Assembly (NCBI RefSeq): GCF_019343105.1
Contig: NZ_CP073764.1
Coordinates: 2,530,001-2,594,000 of the forward strand
DNA from: Methylovirgula sp. HY1
GTDB lineage: Bacteria; Pseudomonadota; Alphaproteobacteria; Rhizobiales; Beijerinckiaceae
Reading direction: 5' to 3'
DNA: 64,000 nt
A model generated the notes under the pieces. It did no database searches and had not been told where the DNA came from. It saw nothing but the letters and a program-made list of their open reading frames with translations. Both the position numbers and the translations under genes were made by a program. Shown in pieces: positions 28,011-38,675 of the stretch. Every line of letters starts with the position of its first letter. The stretch's first letter is position 1.

Positions 28011-28919
28011 ATGACTCATGTCGTAACCCTCGTTTCAAATCCGCTCCGGCCGGCGCTCGATGCTGCGCTATTGGCCGAAATCGCCGGCATGCTGCCGCGG
28101 TCCGGCACGCCGTTCTGGCTCGATGACGGCAGCGCCGCGGATATTTTCTTTACGCCGCCCTCGGCCGATGAATCTGGTCTTCGCGGCTTGACCGCTGCCT
28201 TGCATGCTGACCTCGCGCAAACGCCGATCGACGTCATCGTCCAACCGGTCGCCCATCGCCGCAAAAAGCTTTTCGTCGCCGATATGGATTCGACGATGAT
28301 CGGCCAGGAATGTCTCGACGAACTGGCCGACTATATCGACATGAAGCCGGTCTTCTCGAAGATCACCGAAGCCGCGATGCAGGGCGAGATCGCTTTCGAG
28401 CCGGCGCTGCGGCAGCGTATAGAATTGCTCGCGGGGCTCGATATCGCGGTCATCGATACTATCCTGGCGGAGCGCATTACGCTGACGCCGGGAGGCCGCA
28501 TGCTCGTTGCGACCATGCGCGCTCATGGCGCCGTCACGGCGCTCGTATCGAGCGGCCTTACGCTTTTCACGCAGCCGATCGCCGCGCGGCTCGGCTTCGA
28601 CAGGGCCTATGGCAATGTCCTGATCGTCGAAGACGGCAAGTTTTCAGGGCGTGTAACGGAGCCCGTTCTTGGTCATGCCGCCAAGCGTGAGACTCTCGAG
28701 CAGTTGCGCAATGAATATGGTTTCGTGCGGGAGGAAACGCTGGCCGTCGGCGATGGCGCCAATGATCTCGATATGCTGGGAGCAGCAGGTCTCGGCGTCG
28801 CCTTTCATGGCAAGCCGGTCGTCGCGGCCGCCGCGCACGCGCGGATCGAGCATGGCGATCTGACTGCGCTTCTTTATGCGCAAGGATTTTCGCGCAAGGA
28901 ATTTTGTACCCAGCTATAG
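28011..28919 (+). CDS. serB: phosphoserine phosphatase
   Basis: SerB dephosphorylates phosphoserine in the last step of serine synthesis. The 302-residue protein has an N-terminal ACT-like region (MTHVVTLVSNPLRP) and a HAD catalytic domain with FVADMDSTMIGQECLDE near residue 93, LVSSGLTLFTQPIA, and LAVGDGANDLDMLGAAG. I chose the second Met at 28011, whose N-terminus resembles rhizobial SerB; a start at 27990 is possible. The next gene is convergent, 20 bases away. Confidence 0.93.
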   Translation: MTHVVTLVSNPLRPALDAALLAEIAGMLPRSGTPFWLDDGSAADIFFTPPSADESGLRGLTAALHADLAQTPIDVIVQPVAHRRKKLFVADMDSTMIGQECLDELADYIDMKPVFSKITEAAMQGEIAFEPALRQRIELLAGLDIAVIDTILAERITLTPGGRMLVATMRAHGAVTALVSSGLTLFTQPIAARLGFDRAYGNVLIVEDGKFSGRVTEPVLGHAAKRETLEQLRNEYGFVREETLAVGDGANDLDMLGAAGLGVAFHGKPVVAAAAHARIEHGDLTALLYAQGFSRKEFCTQL

Positions 28920-28939
28920 GCCCGCATAAGAGCCCGCCG

Positions 28940-29896
28940 CTATTCCCCGTTTGGTTCGGCCTTCCGGCGGCCGAAGTCGGGCGCGGCTGTTTCCTGACCC
29001 TGTTCGATGATGCCGCGGCGGATCGCGCGCGTGCGCGTGAAAAGGTCGAAGAGGCCTTGCCCATCGCCGCGCCGGATCATGCGCTGCAGCGCCGTCAGAT
29101 CCTCGGTGAAACGGCCGAGCATTTCGAGCACCGCGTCCTTATTGTTCAAGAAAACGTCGCGCCACATGGTCGGGTCGGACGCGGCGATGCGGGTGAAGTC
29201 GCGAAAGCCGCCAGCGGAAAATTTGATCACCTCGGATTGGGTGACTTCTTCGAGATCGGCGGCGGTGCCGACGATATTATAGGCGATGAGATGCGGCACA
29301 TGGCTGGTGATCGCGAGGACGAGATCATGATGCGCCGGGGTCATGATTTCGACATTGGCGCCGGCTGCGCTCCAAAAAGCAGCGAGCCGCGCGACCGCTT
29401 GCGGATCGGCTTCCGGTGGCGGCGTGAGAATACACCAGCGATTGCGAAACAAGGTCGCAAAGCCGGCATCGGGACCGGATTCTTCCGTGCCGGCGACGGG
29501 ATGGGCGGGGATGAAATGCACATTCTGCGGCAGAAACGGCACGACCTCGGCGATGACCGCATTTTTGACCGAGCCGACATCGGAGAGGATGGCGTCTTCG
29601 CGTAAATGCGGCGCGATCTGCCGTGCGACCTCGCCGATGGCCCCGACCGGCACGCAGAGAATGACGAGATCAGCATCATGGACAGCCGCCTCTGCCGTCT
29701 CCGCCACCTTATCGGCAAGGCCGAGCTCGGCGACCCTCCGGCGCACGTCGCTACTGGCGTCCGATACGACGATTGTGCGCGCGAGTCCCTTATGGCGCGC
29801 GACGTGGGCGATCGAGGAGCCGATGAGCCCGACGCCGATCAGACAGATCCGTTCGAAGATGGGGGCCGCGCGCGGCGGGCCCGATGTCTCAGCCAC
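28940..29896 (-). CDS. tyrA: prephenate/arogenate dehydrogenase
   Basis: The enzyme makes the tyrosine precursor from prephenate or arogenate with NAD(P). The 318-residue protein has the Rossmann motif [19 protein letters not shown] at about residues 18-36, [17 protein letters not shown], the conserved [15 protein letters not shown], and [17 protein letters not shown]. Its start overlaps the end of hisC by 8 bases, so hisC and tyrA form one transcript, as is common in Alphaproteobacteria. Confidence 0.93.
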   Translation of the reverse strand: MAETSGPPRAAPIFERICLIGVGLIGSSIAHVARHKGLARTIVVSDASSDVRRRVAELGLADKVAETAEAAVHDADLVILCVPVGAIGEVARQIAPHLREDAILSDVGSVKNAVIAEVVPFLPQNVHFIPAHPVAGTEESGPDAGFATLFRNRWCILTPPPEADPQAVARLAAFWSAAGANVEIMTPAHHDLVLAITSHVPHLIAYNIVGTAADLEEVTQSEVIKFSAGGFRDFTRIAASDPTMWRDVFLNNKDAVLEMLGRFTEDLTALQRMIRRGDGQGLFDLFTRTRAIRRGIIEQGQETAAPDFGRRKAEPNGE

Positions 29897-31010
29897 GCGG
29901 ACCGCCCTCGCTTTTCAGGAATTCCGCAAGCGCGGCGACGACGAGGCGGTTCGCTTCCTCGGTTCCGACCGAGAGGCGCAGGCATTGTGGCAGCTCATAG
30001 ACGTCGACGGCGCGCAGGATCAGGCCGCGTTGCGTCAGAAACGCATCGGCGGCACGGGCTTCGGCGGAGTCTTTGAAATGCATCAGCAGAAAATTACCGA
30101 CGCTCGGCGTGACCTCGATGCCGAGACGGGTGATTTCCTGTGTGAGCCAAGCGAGCCATGTTTCATTATGGGCGATCGAGGTGTCGATATGTTCGATGTC
30201 CTGAAGCGCGGCGATGCCGGCTTCCATGGCCCCGGTGCTGATGTTGAAGGGGCCGCGAATGCGGTTGAGCGCGTCGCAAATCGCGGCGGGCGCATAGCAC
30301 CAGCCGAGCCTGAGGCCGGCAAGCCCATAGATCTTCGAGAAGGTGCGCGTCATCACCACATTCTCGCTCGTCAAGGCGAGCTCGAACCCCGGCGAATAAT
30401 CATTGCGGGTCACATATTCGGCATAGGCGGCATCGAGTACGAGAACGATATGCGGCGGCAAGGCCGCGGCCAATCGCTTGATCTCGCCGAAGGGCAGATA
30501 GGTCCCGGTCGGATTGTTGGGATTGGCGAGAAAGATGATCTTCGTCTTCTCGGTGACCTTGGCGAGGATCGCGTCGACATCGGCGGTGAGATTTGTCTCG
30601 TCCGCGACGACGGGCGTTCCACCCGCCGCGAGAATCACGATGCGATAGATGGAAAAACCGTGCCGTGTGGAAATGCCTTCATCGCCGGGGCCGACAAAAG
30701 CATGGGCGAGAAACGAGATCAGCTCGTCCGAGCCAGCGCCACAAACGATCCGTGCGGGATCGAGGCCATAACGGGCGCCGATCGCCTCGCGCAGTGCCGC
30801 GGCGCCTCCATCGGGATAGAGCGCCAGCCGCTCGGCGACTTTTTGGAAAGCCGCTTGCGCGCGCGGGGAGGCTCCGAGCGGCGTCTCGTTCGATGACAGC
30901 TTATAAATCCGGCTGGCGCTCGTGCTGCCGCTCTTGCCGGGCCGGTAGGGATCGATCGCCAGCACGCCTGTCCGCGGTCGCGGCCGTTCGCGCCCATCGA
31001 AGGAATTCAT
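29889..31010 (-). CDS. hisC: histidinol-phosphate aminotransferase
   Basis: A 373-residue PLP aminotransferase of class I/II. It has [14 protein letters not shown] near the N-terminus, [30 protein letters not shown], and [17 protein letters not shown] with the PLP-binding Lys. HisC acts in histidine synthesis, and the same enzyme often transaminates aromatic keto acids. The direct overlap with tyrA fits a shared role in aromatic amino-acid supply. Confidence 0.93.
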   Translation of the reverse strand: MNSFDGRERPRPRTGVLAIDPYRPGKSGSTSASRIYKLSSNETPLGASPRAQAAFQKVAERLALYPDGGAAALREAIGARYGLDPARIVCGAGSDELISFLAHAFVGPGDEGISTRHGFSIYRIVILAAGGTPVVADETNLTADVDAILAKVTEKTKIIFLANPNNPTGTYLPFGEIKRLAAALPPHIVLVLDAAYAEYVTRNDYSPGFELALTSENVVMTRTFSKIYGLAGLRLGWCYAPAAICDALNRIRGPFNISTGAMEAGIAALQDIEHIDTSIAHNETWLAWLTQEITRLGIEVTPSVGNFLLMHFKDSAEARAADAFLTQRGLILRAVDVYELPQCLRLSVGTEEANRLVVAALAEFLKSEGGPRG

Positions 31011-31248
31011 CGTGACACTCCTGCGGCGAACGCGCGACGCGCCCGGCGCTTAAAAGCATGATTTCGGAAAGCTGCCGATGTCTCGGCCAGGATCATGCGT
31101 TGAAACAATGATCTGGAACGCTACCGCGGGTCACTTTGGGCAACCGCGCTTTGCCACGTCCACGGCACCAGATCGGGGTGAATGTCAAGAACCAGCATTC
31201 GCCTGTCCGGCCTGCTTCGGGAAATAGCGTTACCGTCCGGCGGTAAGC

Positions 31249-32112
31249 CTAGTCTTTTGCCGCCTGCGCCTGCGTTCCGGGTTTGCCGAGCGCGAAGCGC
31301 GCCGCATGGCTGCCGATCTCGATGAGGCTGGTTGCCGGGCTCCCGGCCTTCAGGCAGGTTTCGCGCAATTCGCCGGCCGTCAGTGTGGCCGGTGCCGCGA
31401 CCAAAAGGGAAAAGCGGCCGCCGTCGACGGGGGCGGCGCCGAGAATCTCGGCGCCGCGCGCGGCGATGCCGGCGGTGAGCTCGGGTCGCCATCGCTCGAT
31501 CGCGATGGCGTAAAGAACGACATCATGCGCGATGGCTTCCGTCAGCGGCTTGGCGACCACGAAGAGCGGCAGGCCGGCCGGGTGGTCCTGCCTTTCGACG
31601 AAGGGCAGGCGGGCGATGACCTTGGGAGCGCCAGCGGCGGTCAGTTGATCCCACCAGGCGCCGGCGCTGGCGCCGCTATTTACCTTGACGAGGCCGAGAT
31701 CGCCGTTTGAGGCGGCCACTGCCGCGATGACTTCGGCCGTGCCCGTATGCGGCACCATTGGCACGGTGAAGCCGAAATGGAAGCGGCAGCCATCGCGCAT
31801 CGGCGCATCGCCGTCGCTGATATCGCAATGGACGCTGTAATTCGCCTGCACGAAGGTGAAGGTCGAAATAATGATCCGCCAAACGCTTTCCACCGTGTCG
31901 AGCGGCAGAATGCCCTTATGGCGGGCGACCAGACGACGCATCATTTCGGCCTCGCGCTCGGGCCGGAAAGCGCAGCCGGCGCCGGCCTTGGCGGCGATCA
32001 ACCGGTCGATGATTTCGCCACGCTCCATCAAAAGCTCGTGGAGGCGTGTGTCGATACGATCGATCTCCGCGCGAAGATCGGCCAAAGTTTCGGAAAGGGG
32101 TCGGTCCAGCAT
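31249..32112 (-). CDS. chorismate mutase with C-terminal extension
   Basis: The first 90 or so residues form an AroQ-type chorismate mutase, LADLRAEIDRIDTRLHELLM and VESVWRIIISTF, which turns chorismate into prephenate. The remaining roughly 195 residues (HFGFTVPMVPHTGTAEVIAA, LPLFVVAKPLTEA, RFSLLVAAPATLTAGEL) resemble the second half of a bifunctional P-protein in arrangement, but the prephenate dehydratase TRF-type motif is not visible. The start ATG at 32112 follows AAAGAG. It lies upstream of hisC-tyrA on the same strand with a 238-base gap, in keeping with tyrosine/phenylalanine synthesis. Confidence 0.8.
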   Translation of the reverse strand: MLDRPLSETLADLRAEIDRIDTRLHELLMERGEIIDRLIAAKAGAGCAFRPEREAEMMRRLVARHKGILPLDTVESVWRIIISTFTFVQANYSVHCDISDGDAPMRDGCRFHFGFTVPMVPHTGTAEVIAAVAASNGDLGLVKVNSGASAGAWWDQLTAAGAPKVIARLPFVERQDHPAGLPLFVVAKPLTEAIAHDVVLYAIAIERWRPELTAGIAARGAEILGAAPVDGGRFSLLVAAPATLTAGELRETCLKAGSPATSLIEIGSHAARFALGKPGTQAQAAKD

Positions 32113-32260
32113 GAGCGCTCTTTGATTTGTCCCGCGCTTTTTAATGCCAATTGCGTTCAGGTGAAAAGCTTTTCCGGCCACCTATACGGCCAAGCTTCGA
32201 GGTGGGACCTTTTCTGGCGCCAAGCAGGGCCGGCGGAGCCGCGCGGACCATAGGTTCACC

Positions 32261-32290
32261 TTGACACTTCCGCCAAGGCGCTCCTACATA
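32261..32290 (+). promoter_or_regulatory. sigma-70-type promoter for metX-metW
   Basis: TTGACA and TACATA are separated by 18 bases and would start transcription near 32297, about 58 bases before metX. A small hairpin (TGTTCG/CGAACA) lies in the leader. I looked for SAM riboswitch motifs here and saw none. Confidence 0.6.
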
Positions 32291-32354
32291 ACAAACAGAG
32301 TGTTCGGAAAAGCGAACAGGACGTGGGCGATTTTTCGAGCGAGCGGCCAAGCCC

Positions 32355-33545
32355 GTGACGATCATCCAGAACCCGAAAGCCATAAGCCAGCTCGAGGCGG
32401 ACGCACCGCACAGCCTCGTTGCGCATTTCGACGCCGCCCGTCCGCTCAAAATGGACGCGGGCGTCGCTTTGAGTCCGATCAGCATCGCCTATCAGACTTA
32501 TGGCACGCTCAATGCCGCCAAATCCAACGCAATTCTTGTCTGTCATGCGCTAACCGGCGATCAGCATGTCGCCAACGCGCATCCGGTCACCGGCAAGCCG
32601 GGCTGGTGGCAGGTGATGGTGGGGCCGGGTCGGCCGATCGATACGGACCGGTTTTTCGTGATCGCCTCGAATGTGGTCGGCGGCTGCATGGGGACGACGG
32701 GGCCGGCTTCGATCAATCCGGCGACCAATCGCGTTTACGGCCTGGATCTGCCGTTGGTCACCATTCGCGACATGGTGCGCGCCCAGGCCATGCTGATCGA
32801 TCATTTGGGGATCGACACGCTTTTCGGCGTCATCGGCGGCTCGATGGGTGGCATGCAGGTCCTGCAATGGGCCGCGAGCTATCCGGAGCGGGTGTTTTCG
32901 GCCATGCCGATCGCGACGGCGGCGAAACATTCCTCGCAAAACATCGCCTTCCACGAGGTCGGGCGGCAGGCCATCATGGCCGATCCCGAATGGCGTGGCG
33001 GCCGCTATCTCGATTTCGGCGTGAGCCCGACCAAGGGTCTCGCCGTTGCCCGCATGGCCGCGCATATCACCTATCTGTCGGATGAAGCCTTGCAGCGCAA
33101 ATTCGGCCGCAAGCTGCAGGATCGCGCGGCGCCGACCTTTTCCTTCAGCGCCGATTTCCAAGTCGAGAACTATCTGCGCTATCAGGGTGCGAGCTTCGTC
33201 GACCGGTTTGACGCCAATTCCTATCTCTATGTGACGCGCGCCTGCGACTACTTCGATCTCGCCGATGATTATGACGGCCTGCTCGCGCTCGCCTTCAAGG
33301 GCACTAAGACGCGCTTTTGCGTCGTCTCCTTCAATTCGGATTGGTTGTATCCCACGGCGGCGTCACGCGCCATCGTGCATGCGCTCAATGCCGCCGGCGC
33401 CTCGGTCTCCTTCGTCGATATAGAGACGGATCGCGGCCATGACGCCTTTCTGCTCGACGTTCCCGAATTCATCGCGACGACGCGCGGTTTTATCGAGGCC
33501 GCGGCGCGCGCCCGCGGGCTTCCGCCGGCCGAAGGCCAAGGCTGA
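32355..33545 (+). CDS. metX: homoserine O-acyltransferase
   Basis: MetX acylates homoserine (normally acetyl-CoA dependent) at the start of methionine synthesis. The 396-residue alpha/beta hydrolase-fold enzyme has [26 protein letters not shown], split here as [15 protein letters not shown] and [11 protein letters not shown], the nucleophile elbow [13 protein letters not shown], and a C-terminal RGHDAFLLD with the catalytic His. The start is GTG at 32355. metW follows after 2 bases, a conserved pair in Alphaproteobacteria. Confidence 0.94.
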   Translation: MTIIQNPKAISQLEADAPHSLVAHFDAARPLKMDAGVALSPISIAYQTYGTLNAAKSNAILVCHALTGDQHVANAHPVTGKPGWWQVMVGPGRPIDTDRFFVIASNVVGGCMGTTGPASINPATNRVYGLDLPLVTIRDMVRAQAMLIDHLGIDTLFGVIGGSMGGMQVLQWAASYPERVFSAMPIATAAKHSSQNIAFHEVGRQAIMADPEWRGGRYLDFGVSPTKGLAVARMAAHITYLSDEALQRKFGRKLQDRAAPTFSFSADFQVENYLRYQGASFVDRFDANSYLYVTRACDYFDLADDYDGLLALAFKGTKTRFCVVSFNSDWLYPTAASRAIVHALNAAGASVSFVDIETDRGHDAFLLDVPEFIATTRGFIEAAARARGLPPAEGQG

Positions 33546-33547
33546 TC

Positions 33548-34246
33548 GTGGCCGGCGAACCCGTCACGCAGCCGGATGTGCTGGCGCGATTGTCGCGGGC
33601 GGCCCGCGTCGATCTTCTCGTCGTCGCCAATATGATCGAACCGAAGAGCCGGGTGCTCGATGTCGGCTGCGGCGACGGCACTTTGCTGCGCCTCCTCGCC
33701 GAAGAGCGCGGCGTCGACGCGCGCGGCATCGAACTATCGCAGCGCGGCGTCAATGATTGCGTCGCCAAAGGGCTCTCGGTGGTGCAGGGCGATGCCGACA
33801 CGGATCTCGCCGATTATCCCGACGCCGCCTTCGATTACGTGATCCTGTCACAGACTTTGCAGGCGACCCGGCAGCCGCGCAAAGTGCTCGAACATATGTT
33901 GCGGATCGGGCGTCACGCGGTGGTGTCTTTCCCGAATTTCGGCCATTGGCGCATTCGCGCGCAGATCGCCTTCAAGGGCCGCATGCCGATTACCGAAAAC
34001 CTAAAATATTTTTGGTACGAGACGCCGAACATTCATTTTTGCAGCATTCGCGATTTCGTCACCCTCGTCGACGTGATGGGCGCCAAGATCGAGCGGGGTG
34101 TCGCGCTCGATCGCTTCGGCGCGCCAATGCTGGTCAACGCCCCCTGGTGGGTGTGGAACCTGTTCGGCGACCAGGCGGTGTTCAGGCTGACGCGCGAAAA
34201 CATCGGCGCCGTAGCTGACGATATGGCGGCCAGCGTCAAAGCGTGA
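33548..34246 (+). CDS. metW: methionine biosynthesis protein MetW
   Basis: A 232-residue SAM-methyltransferase-fold protein with VLDVGCGDGTLLRLLAEERG, GIELSQRGVNDCVAKGLSV and VVSFPNFGHWRIRAQIAFKG, diagnostic for MetW. It acts with MetX in methionine synthesis; a regulatory or activating role for MetX has been described for the family. It starts 2 bases behind metX, so the two are coupled. A hairpin follows its stop. Confidence 0.94.
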   Translation: MAGEPVTQPDVLARLSRAARVDLLVVANMIEPKSRVLDVGCGDGTLLRLLAEERGVDARGIELSQRGVNDCVAKGLSVVQGDADTDLADYPDAAFDYVILSQTLQATRQPRKVLEHMLRIGRHAVVSFPNFGHWRIRAQIAFKGRMPITENLKYFWYETPNIHFCSIRDFVTLVDVMGAKIERGVALDRFGAPMLVNAPWWVWNLFGDQAVFRLTRENIGAVADDMAASVKA

Positions 34247-34255
34247 TCCGCCGCG

Positions 34256-34303
34256 GCGCTCGGCATTAAAACGGGCGAGACCCGCGAGGGTTGAGCCGAG
34301 CGC
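34256..34303. terminator. hairpin between convergent metW and gcrA
   Basis: Perfect 9-base arms GCGCTCGGC (34256-34264) and GCCGAGCGC (34295-34303) enclose an inner GGGCGAGACCC-type stem. It sits between two convergent genes and may end transcription in both directions, although no long T-run follows. Confidence 0.45.
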
Positions 34304-34340
34304 CCGTCTTCGATCGCCTAAAACCCAGAAAGGTCCGAGC

Positions 34341-34865
34341 TCAGGCCGATCTCTGCAACCGCTTTTGTTCCCGGTCGCGGCGGCGCTCCTGCACCGGCTG
34401 ATAGGCGATTCGGCTGTGATAGGCGCAATAAGGGCCGGTGGCGCTGTTCGGCTTTTTGGCGCCGCAGAACCGGAACTCGGCATTCGTCGGATCGCCCAGC
34501 GGCCAACGGCACATGGCTTCTTTCAAATCCATGATCGTGACCCGCTCCGAGATGGGAATGACGACATCTTCGAGCGGCGCTGGCGCGGAAGCGATGATGG
34601 GCATCGGATTGAACGCGAGCGCGGTATTGCCGCGTACCATCGGCGCGCTGGGACGCGGGCTGGTCGGCCGCAAGGGCTTCACTCTTTGCCGCGGCATTGC
34701 CGGCGCCGATGTCTTCACGCGGCCCGAGAGGCCGAGCCGATGCACCTTGCCGATCACCGCGTTCCGGGTAATGCCATTGGAGAGTTCATTGGCGATTTGG
34801 CTGGCGCTCAGGCCGTCAAGCCAGAGCTTACGCAGCAGTTCCACTCGTTCATCGGTCCAGGACAT
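34341..34865 (-). CDS. gcrA: cell-cycle regulator GcrA
   Basis: GcrA is the alphaproteobacterial sigma-70 cofactor that activates cell-cycle promoters carrying methylated GANTC sites. The 174-residue protein begins MSWTDERVELLRKLWLDGLS and continues ITRNAVIGKVHRLGLSGR, the DNA-binding N-terminal domain. After a basic/Pro-rich linker, the C-terminal domain has CRWPLGDPTNAEFRFCG and the final CAYHSRIAYQP, where the RNA polymerase contact is located in the family. GAGGAGG precedes the ATG. Its presence implies CcrM methylation in this organism. Confidence 0.95.
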   Translation of the reverse strand: MSWTDERVELLRKLWLDGLSASQIANELSNGITRNAVIGKVHRLGLSGRVKTSAPAMPRQRVKPLRPTSPRPSAPMVRGNTALAFNPMPIIASAPAPLEDVVIPISERVTIMDLKEAMCRWPLGDPTNAEFRFCGAKKPNSATGPYCAYHSRIAYQPVQERRRDREQKRLQRSA

Positions 34866-35436
34866 TTACGTCCTCCTCGATAGGGTCTGAAGGGATCTTG
34901 AACGCGGTTGACAATGGCTAATGCAAAGATTTGCCGTTGCATCGCCTGAATCAAGAATCGTCGCTCGACCGGAAGGCCGGCGTCGTTCAACATTGTAAGC
35001 AATCAAGGTGGGTCCGCGGCACGAGATGTCGTAGTCGACAAAGAGAAAGCTACACTACTGCTTGAATCTCGCGCAAGAGTCCCCGCGCCTGCGTCGATGT
35101 TTTCAACAGCAGCTTCTGCTTGGCTGCCGCTGCGACGGGTGCAATGGTGCTCTGGGGTGCGGTCCGGGCGCGTATTATTTGACCGGCCTACGTGAAATCC
35201 TTAAAGTGCCGGGTATTGAGCTGCCGCCCCAAGGGGCGGCACTTTGATTTTAGGCCGTCGCGGTTGCAGCGGCGTGGCGCATTATCGGGGAAGGCGGCGG
35301 GTCCGCGGGCACTTGGCCGAGACCCGGTCTTGCCGGCGAAGATGAAGACTTGCCGCGTCGCGGCTTCAGTGCCGTTTTCGAACGCCATGTTGCCGAGACG
35401 TCTTTTGCAAAGAAACAACCTGCCGGGAGCGATCTC
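34866..35436. other. intergenic stretch upstream of argD
   Basis: No supported gene. The argD frame is open from 35350, but the family start is at 35437. The stretch holds an alternative-hairpin structure at 35203-35245. The gcrA promoter should also lie here. Confidence 0.5.
35203..35245 (+). promoter_or_regulatory. mutually exclusive hairpins before argD
   Basis: GCCGCCCC and GGGGCGGC pair around AA (35223-35240). Alternatively AAAGTGCCG (35203-35211) can pair with CGGCACTTT (35237-35245), which would break the first stem. The structure lies about 190 bases before the argD start. A regulatory role is inference. Confidence 0.4.
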
Positions 35437-36645
35437 TTGACCTCGTCGCTGCTTCCCACCTATGCGCGCGCCGATCTCGCTTTCGAGCGGGGCGAAGGTG
35501 CTTGGCTGATTTCCACGAGTGGAGACCGATTTCTGGACTTCGGCTGCGGGATCGCCGTCACGGGGCTCGGCCACGCCCATCCGCATCTCGTCGAAACCTT
35601 GGTCGAGCAGGGCCAGCGGCTTTGGCACGTTTCCAATCTGTTCCAAATCCCGCAGGCGGAAACGCTGGCGCGCCGGCTGGTCGAAGCCACTTTTGCCGAT
35701 TTCGTTTTCTTCACCAATTCCGGGACGGAGACGCTCGAAGGCGCGGTGAAGACGGCGCGCAAATATCATTACGTCAGCGGTCATCCCGAGAAGATCCGCA
35801 TCATCACGCTGCAAGGTGGCTTCCACGGTCGCAGCCTGGCGGCGCTGGCGGCGGGTGGCAATCCAAAATATCTCGAAGGTTTCGAGCCGAGGCTGGAGGG
35901 CTTCGACCAAGTGCCTTTCGGCGATCTCGACGCTCTGAAGGCGGCGATCGGCCCGCGCACGGGGGCGATCCTCGTCGAGCCTATCCAGGGCGAAGGCGGC
36001 GTGCGTGTGCTGCCGCAAAGCTATCTCGTGGCGCTGCGCCAGCTTTGCGACGAAAACGGTCTGTTGTTGATCTTCGACGAGGTGCAGACGGGAGTCGGGC
36101 GTACTGGTCCGCTCTTCGCTTATCAACGGGCCGGCGTCGCGCCGGACATTATGATGGTCGCCAAAGGCATGGGCGGCGGCTTTCCGCTCGGCGCCTTTCT
36201 CGTCACACGGGAGGCTGGCAAGGGTATGACGCTCGGCAGCCATGGCACGACCTACGGCGGCAACCCGCTCGCGACAGCGGTCGGCAATGCGGTCCTCGAT
36301 ATTGTGCTCTCGGACGGGTTCCTCGATCGTTCCACACGCATGGGCGCGCTGCTGAAGGAAAAGCTCGGCGAATTGCTGGAAAAGCATCCAGGCGTGATCG
36401 CCGAGGTTCGCGGCGAAGGTCTGCTGCTCGGCTTGAAGCTGCATGTGACGAACACGGAATTCGTTGCCGCCGCGCTCAAGCAAAAGCTCGTCATCATTCC
36501 GGCCGCTGATAATGTCGTGCGGCTATTGCCGCCGCTCATCATCAGCGAGGCCGAGATCGCCGACGCTTTGCGCCGACTCGATGCCGCGGCAGCGCATTTC
36601 AAGCATTCGCAAAAGGATATGGCGCTGAGAGGAGCAGCCGGATGA
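35437..36645 (+). CDS. argD: acetylornithine aminotransferase
   Basis: ArgD transaminates N-acetylglutamate semialdehyde to N-acetylornithine in arginine synthesis, and often also N-succinyl-diaminopimelate semialdehyde in lysine synthesis. The 402-residue class III PLP enzyme has [34 protein letters not shown] and [17 protein letters not shown] with the PLP Lys near residue 243. I chose the TTG at 35437 ([17 protein letters not shown]), which has GGGAG upstream and gives the family length. argF overlaps its end by 4 bases. Confidence 0.93.
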   Translation: MTSSLLPTYARADLAFERGEGAWLISTSGDRFLDFGCGIAVTGLGHAHPHLVETLVEQGQRLWHVSNLFQIPQAETLARRLVEATFADFVFFTNSGTETLEGAVKTARKYHYVSGHPEKIRIITLQGGFHGRSLAALAAGGNPKYLEGFEPRLEGFDQVPFGDLDALKAAIGPRTGAILVEPIQGEGGVRVLPQSYLVALRQLCDENGLLLIFDEVQTGVGRTGPLFAYQRAGVAPDIMMVAKGMGGGFPLGAFLVTREAGKGMTLGSHGTTYGGNPLATAVGNAVLDIVLSDGFLDRSTRMGALLKEKLGELLEKHPGVIAEVRGEGLLLGLKLHVTNTEFVAAALKQKLVIIPAADNVVRLLPPLIISEAEIADALRRLDAAAAHFKHSQKDMALRGAAG

Positions 36646-37601
36646 TCAACGGTGCGATAAATGGAGCCGACGGCGCCTCCTTGCGGCATTTTCTCGATCT
36701 TTCGGAAATGTCGGCCTCGGATCTCCGGCGGATTCTCGGAACCGCTTTCGCCATCAAGCGCCGCCGGTGCAAGGGGCAGATCGCGGCCCGCCGACCGCTG
36801 ATCGGCAAAGTGCTGGCGATGATCTTCGACAAGCCCTCGACCCGCACCCGTGTCTCTTTCGATATCGGGATGCGGGAATTGGGCGGCGAGACGATCATGT
36901 TGACCGGCCACGAGATGCAGCTCGGACGCGGCGAAACCATCGCCGATACGGCGCGCGTGCTCTCCCGCTTCGTCGACGGCATCGTCATCCGGGTGCTCGA
37001 TCCCGCTCAGCTGAGCGAGCTAGCATTTTATGCCGACGTGCCGGTCATCAACGGCCTTACCAAGAAGTCGCATCCCTGCCAGGTGATGGCCGATATCATG
37101 ACTTTCGAGGAGCATCGCGGCCCGATCAAGGATCGCACGGTGGCCTGGACCGGCGATTCCAACAATGTGCTCGCGAGCTGGATTCACGCGGCGCAGAAAT
37201 TCGATTTCGCGATCAATGTCGCGACCCCGGCCGAACTCGATCTCCCGCCGGAACTGATCGCCTTTGCCGGCGCCACGCAAACCCGTCTCAATGTTACCCG
37301 CGATCCCTATGAAGCGGTGCGCGGCGCCGATGCGGTCGTTTCCGACTGCTGGGTCTCGATGGGCGACGAGAATGAAAGCTTCCGGCATAATCTGCTGACG
37401 CCCTATCAGGTGAATGCCAAGCTGATGGCGGTCGCGGCGAAGGATGCGATCTTTATGCATTGCTTGCCGGCGCATCGCGGCGAAGAGGTGACCGATGAGG
37501 TGATCGACGGTCCGCAATCGGTCGTTTTCGACGAGGCGGAAAACCGTCTGCATGCGCAAAAGGGTATTCTTTCCTGGTGTTTCGGGGCGCTCGAAGAATG
37601 A
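36642..37601 (+). CDS. argF: ornithine carbamoyltransferase
   Basis: ArgF makes citrulline from ornithine and carbamoyl phosphate. The 319-residue protein has [20 protein letters not shown] with the phosphate-binding [19 protein letters not shown] with [13 protein letters not shown], and [13 protein letters not shown] with HCLP. The start overlaps the argD stop (ATGA), and its own end overlaps hslO in the same way, so argD-argF-hslO is one operon. Confidence 0.96.
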   Translation: MINGAINGADGASLRHFLDLSEMSASDLRRILGTAFAIKRRRCKGQIAARRPLIGKVLAMIFDKPSTRTRVSFDIGMRELGGETIMLTGHEMQLGRGETIADTARVLSRFVDGIVIRVLDPAQLSELAFYADVPVINGLTKKSHPCQVMADIMTFEEHRGPIKDRTVAWTGDSNNVLASWIHAAQKFDFAINVATPAELDLPPELIAFAGATQTRLNVTRDPYEAVRGADAVVSDCWVSMGDENESFRHNLLTPYQVNAKLMAVAAKDAIFMHCLPAHRGEEVTDEVIDGPQSVVFDEAENRLHAQKGILSWCFGALEE

Positions 37602-38578
37602 CGGACTTGCAGCCGCGGGAGGCGAGCATTTCGCGGCCGGTCTCGGACGAAGGCCGCGATGATCAGATCTTGCCCTTCGCTGTCGAACCGCTCGACTCGC
37701 GCGGCCGCGTCGTGCGGCTCGGCGCGTCCATCGATCGCATTTTGGCGCAACACGCCTATCCGGCGCCGGTTGCGCGCCTCCTCGGCGAGGCGGCGGTTTT
37801 GACCGTGCTGCTCGGCTCCGCGCTCAAATTCGACGGCAGGCTGCAATTGCAGACGCGCAGCGACGGTCCGGTCAGCATGCTGGTCGTCGATTTCGATGCG
37901 CCCGACGGGCTGCGCGCCTTTGCCCGTTTCGATGCCGAAAAGCTCGCCGAACTCGGCCCGACAGCGGAATTGCTCGGCAAGGGCCATCTCGCCTTGACGA
38001 TCGAGCAGGGCAACGACATGTCCCGCTATCAGGGCATTGTCGCGCTCGAAGGCCAGGGGCTCGAGGCGGCGGCGCATCAATATTTTCGCCAGTCGGAGCA
38101 GATCCCGACCTTTGTGCGTCTAGCCGTGGCCGAAAGCCTGACGGGAGGCGCCGGGAAGACATGGCGGGCCGGCGGCCTGATGGTGCAATTCCTGCCGGCC
38201 TCGCGGGCGCGCCAGATCATGCCGGATCTCTCGCCCGGCGATGTCCCGGAGGGCGTTATCGTGCCGGAAATGCAAGAGGATGATGCCTGGGTGGAGGCCA
38301 AATCGCTTGCTGCCACGATCGAGGATCATGAGCTCGTCGATCCGACGCTGTCCAGCGAGAGACTTCTCTATCGCCTGTTCCACGAACGGGGCGTCAAGGT
38401 CTTCAAGACTCAGGATGTGCATGCCACCTGCCATTGCTCGCGCGAGCGTATCGCCAATATGCTGAAGAGCTTCACGCAGCAGGAACGCCGGGACATGGTC
38501 GGCGATGATGGCAAGATCGGCGTGACGTGCGAATTTTGTTCGACGTTTCGCGAATTCGCGCCCGAGGAATTCGATTAG
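37598..38578 (+). CDS. hslO: Hsp33 redox-regulated chaperone
   Basis: Hsp33 holds unfolding proteins during oxidative stress and is switched on by disulfide formation. The 326-residue product has the family N-terminal domain ([21 protein letters not shown]) and the C-terminal zinc redox switch [12 protein letters not shown] followed by CEFCSTF, all four cysteines present. The ATG at 37598 overlaps the argF stop. Placement behind argF is frequent in Rhizobiales. Confidence 0.94.
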   Translation: MTDLQPREASISRPVSDEGRDDQILPFAVEPLDSRGRVVRLGASIDRILAQHAYPAPVARLLGEAAVLTVLLGSALKFDGRLQLQTRSDGPVSMLVVDFDAPDGLRAFARFDAEKLAELGPTAELLGKGHLALTIEQGNDMSRYQGIVALEGQGLEAAAHQYFRQSEQIPTFVRLAVAESLTGGAGKTWRAGGLMVQFLPASRARQIMPDLSPGDVPEGVIVPEMQEDDAWVEAKSLAATIEDHELVDPTLSSERLLYRLFHERGVKVFKTQDVHATCHCSRERIANMLKSFTQQERRDMVGDDGKIGVTCEFCSTFREFAPEEFD

Positions 38579-38675
38579 GCGTGAATGGGCCGGCAATTAT
38601 GTCCGGTGCCACCATGGTTTTCATGTGAGCGCCGCCCCATAACGATCCGGGACGTTTGGCCCGGAGGAGACGGCG

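Noticed and set aside
32291-32354. SAM riboswitch in the metX leader
   Set aside because: The leader is only about 58 bases and I could not match the SAM-II core; only a small 6-base hairpin is present.
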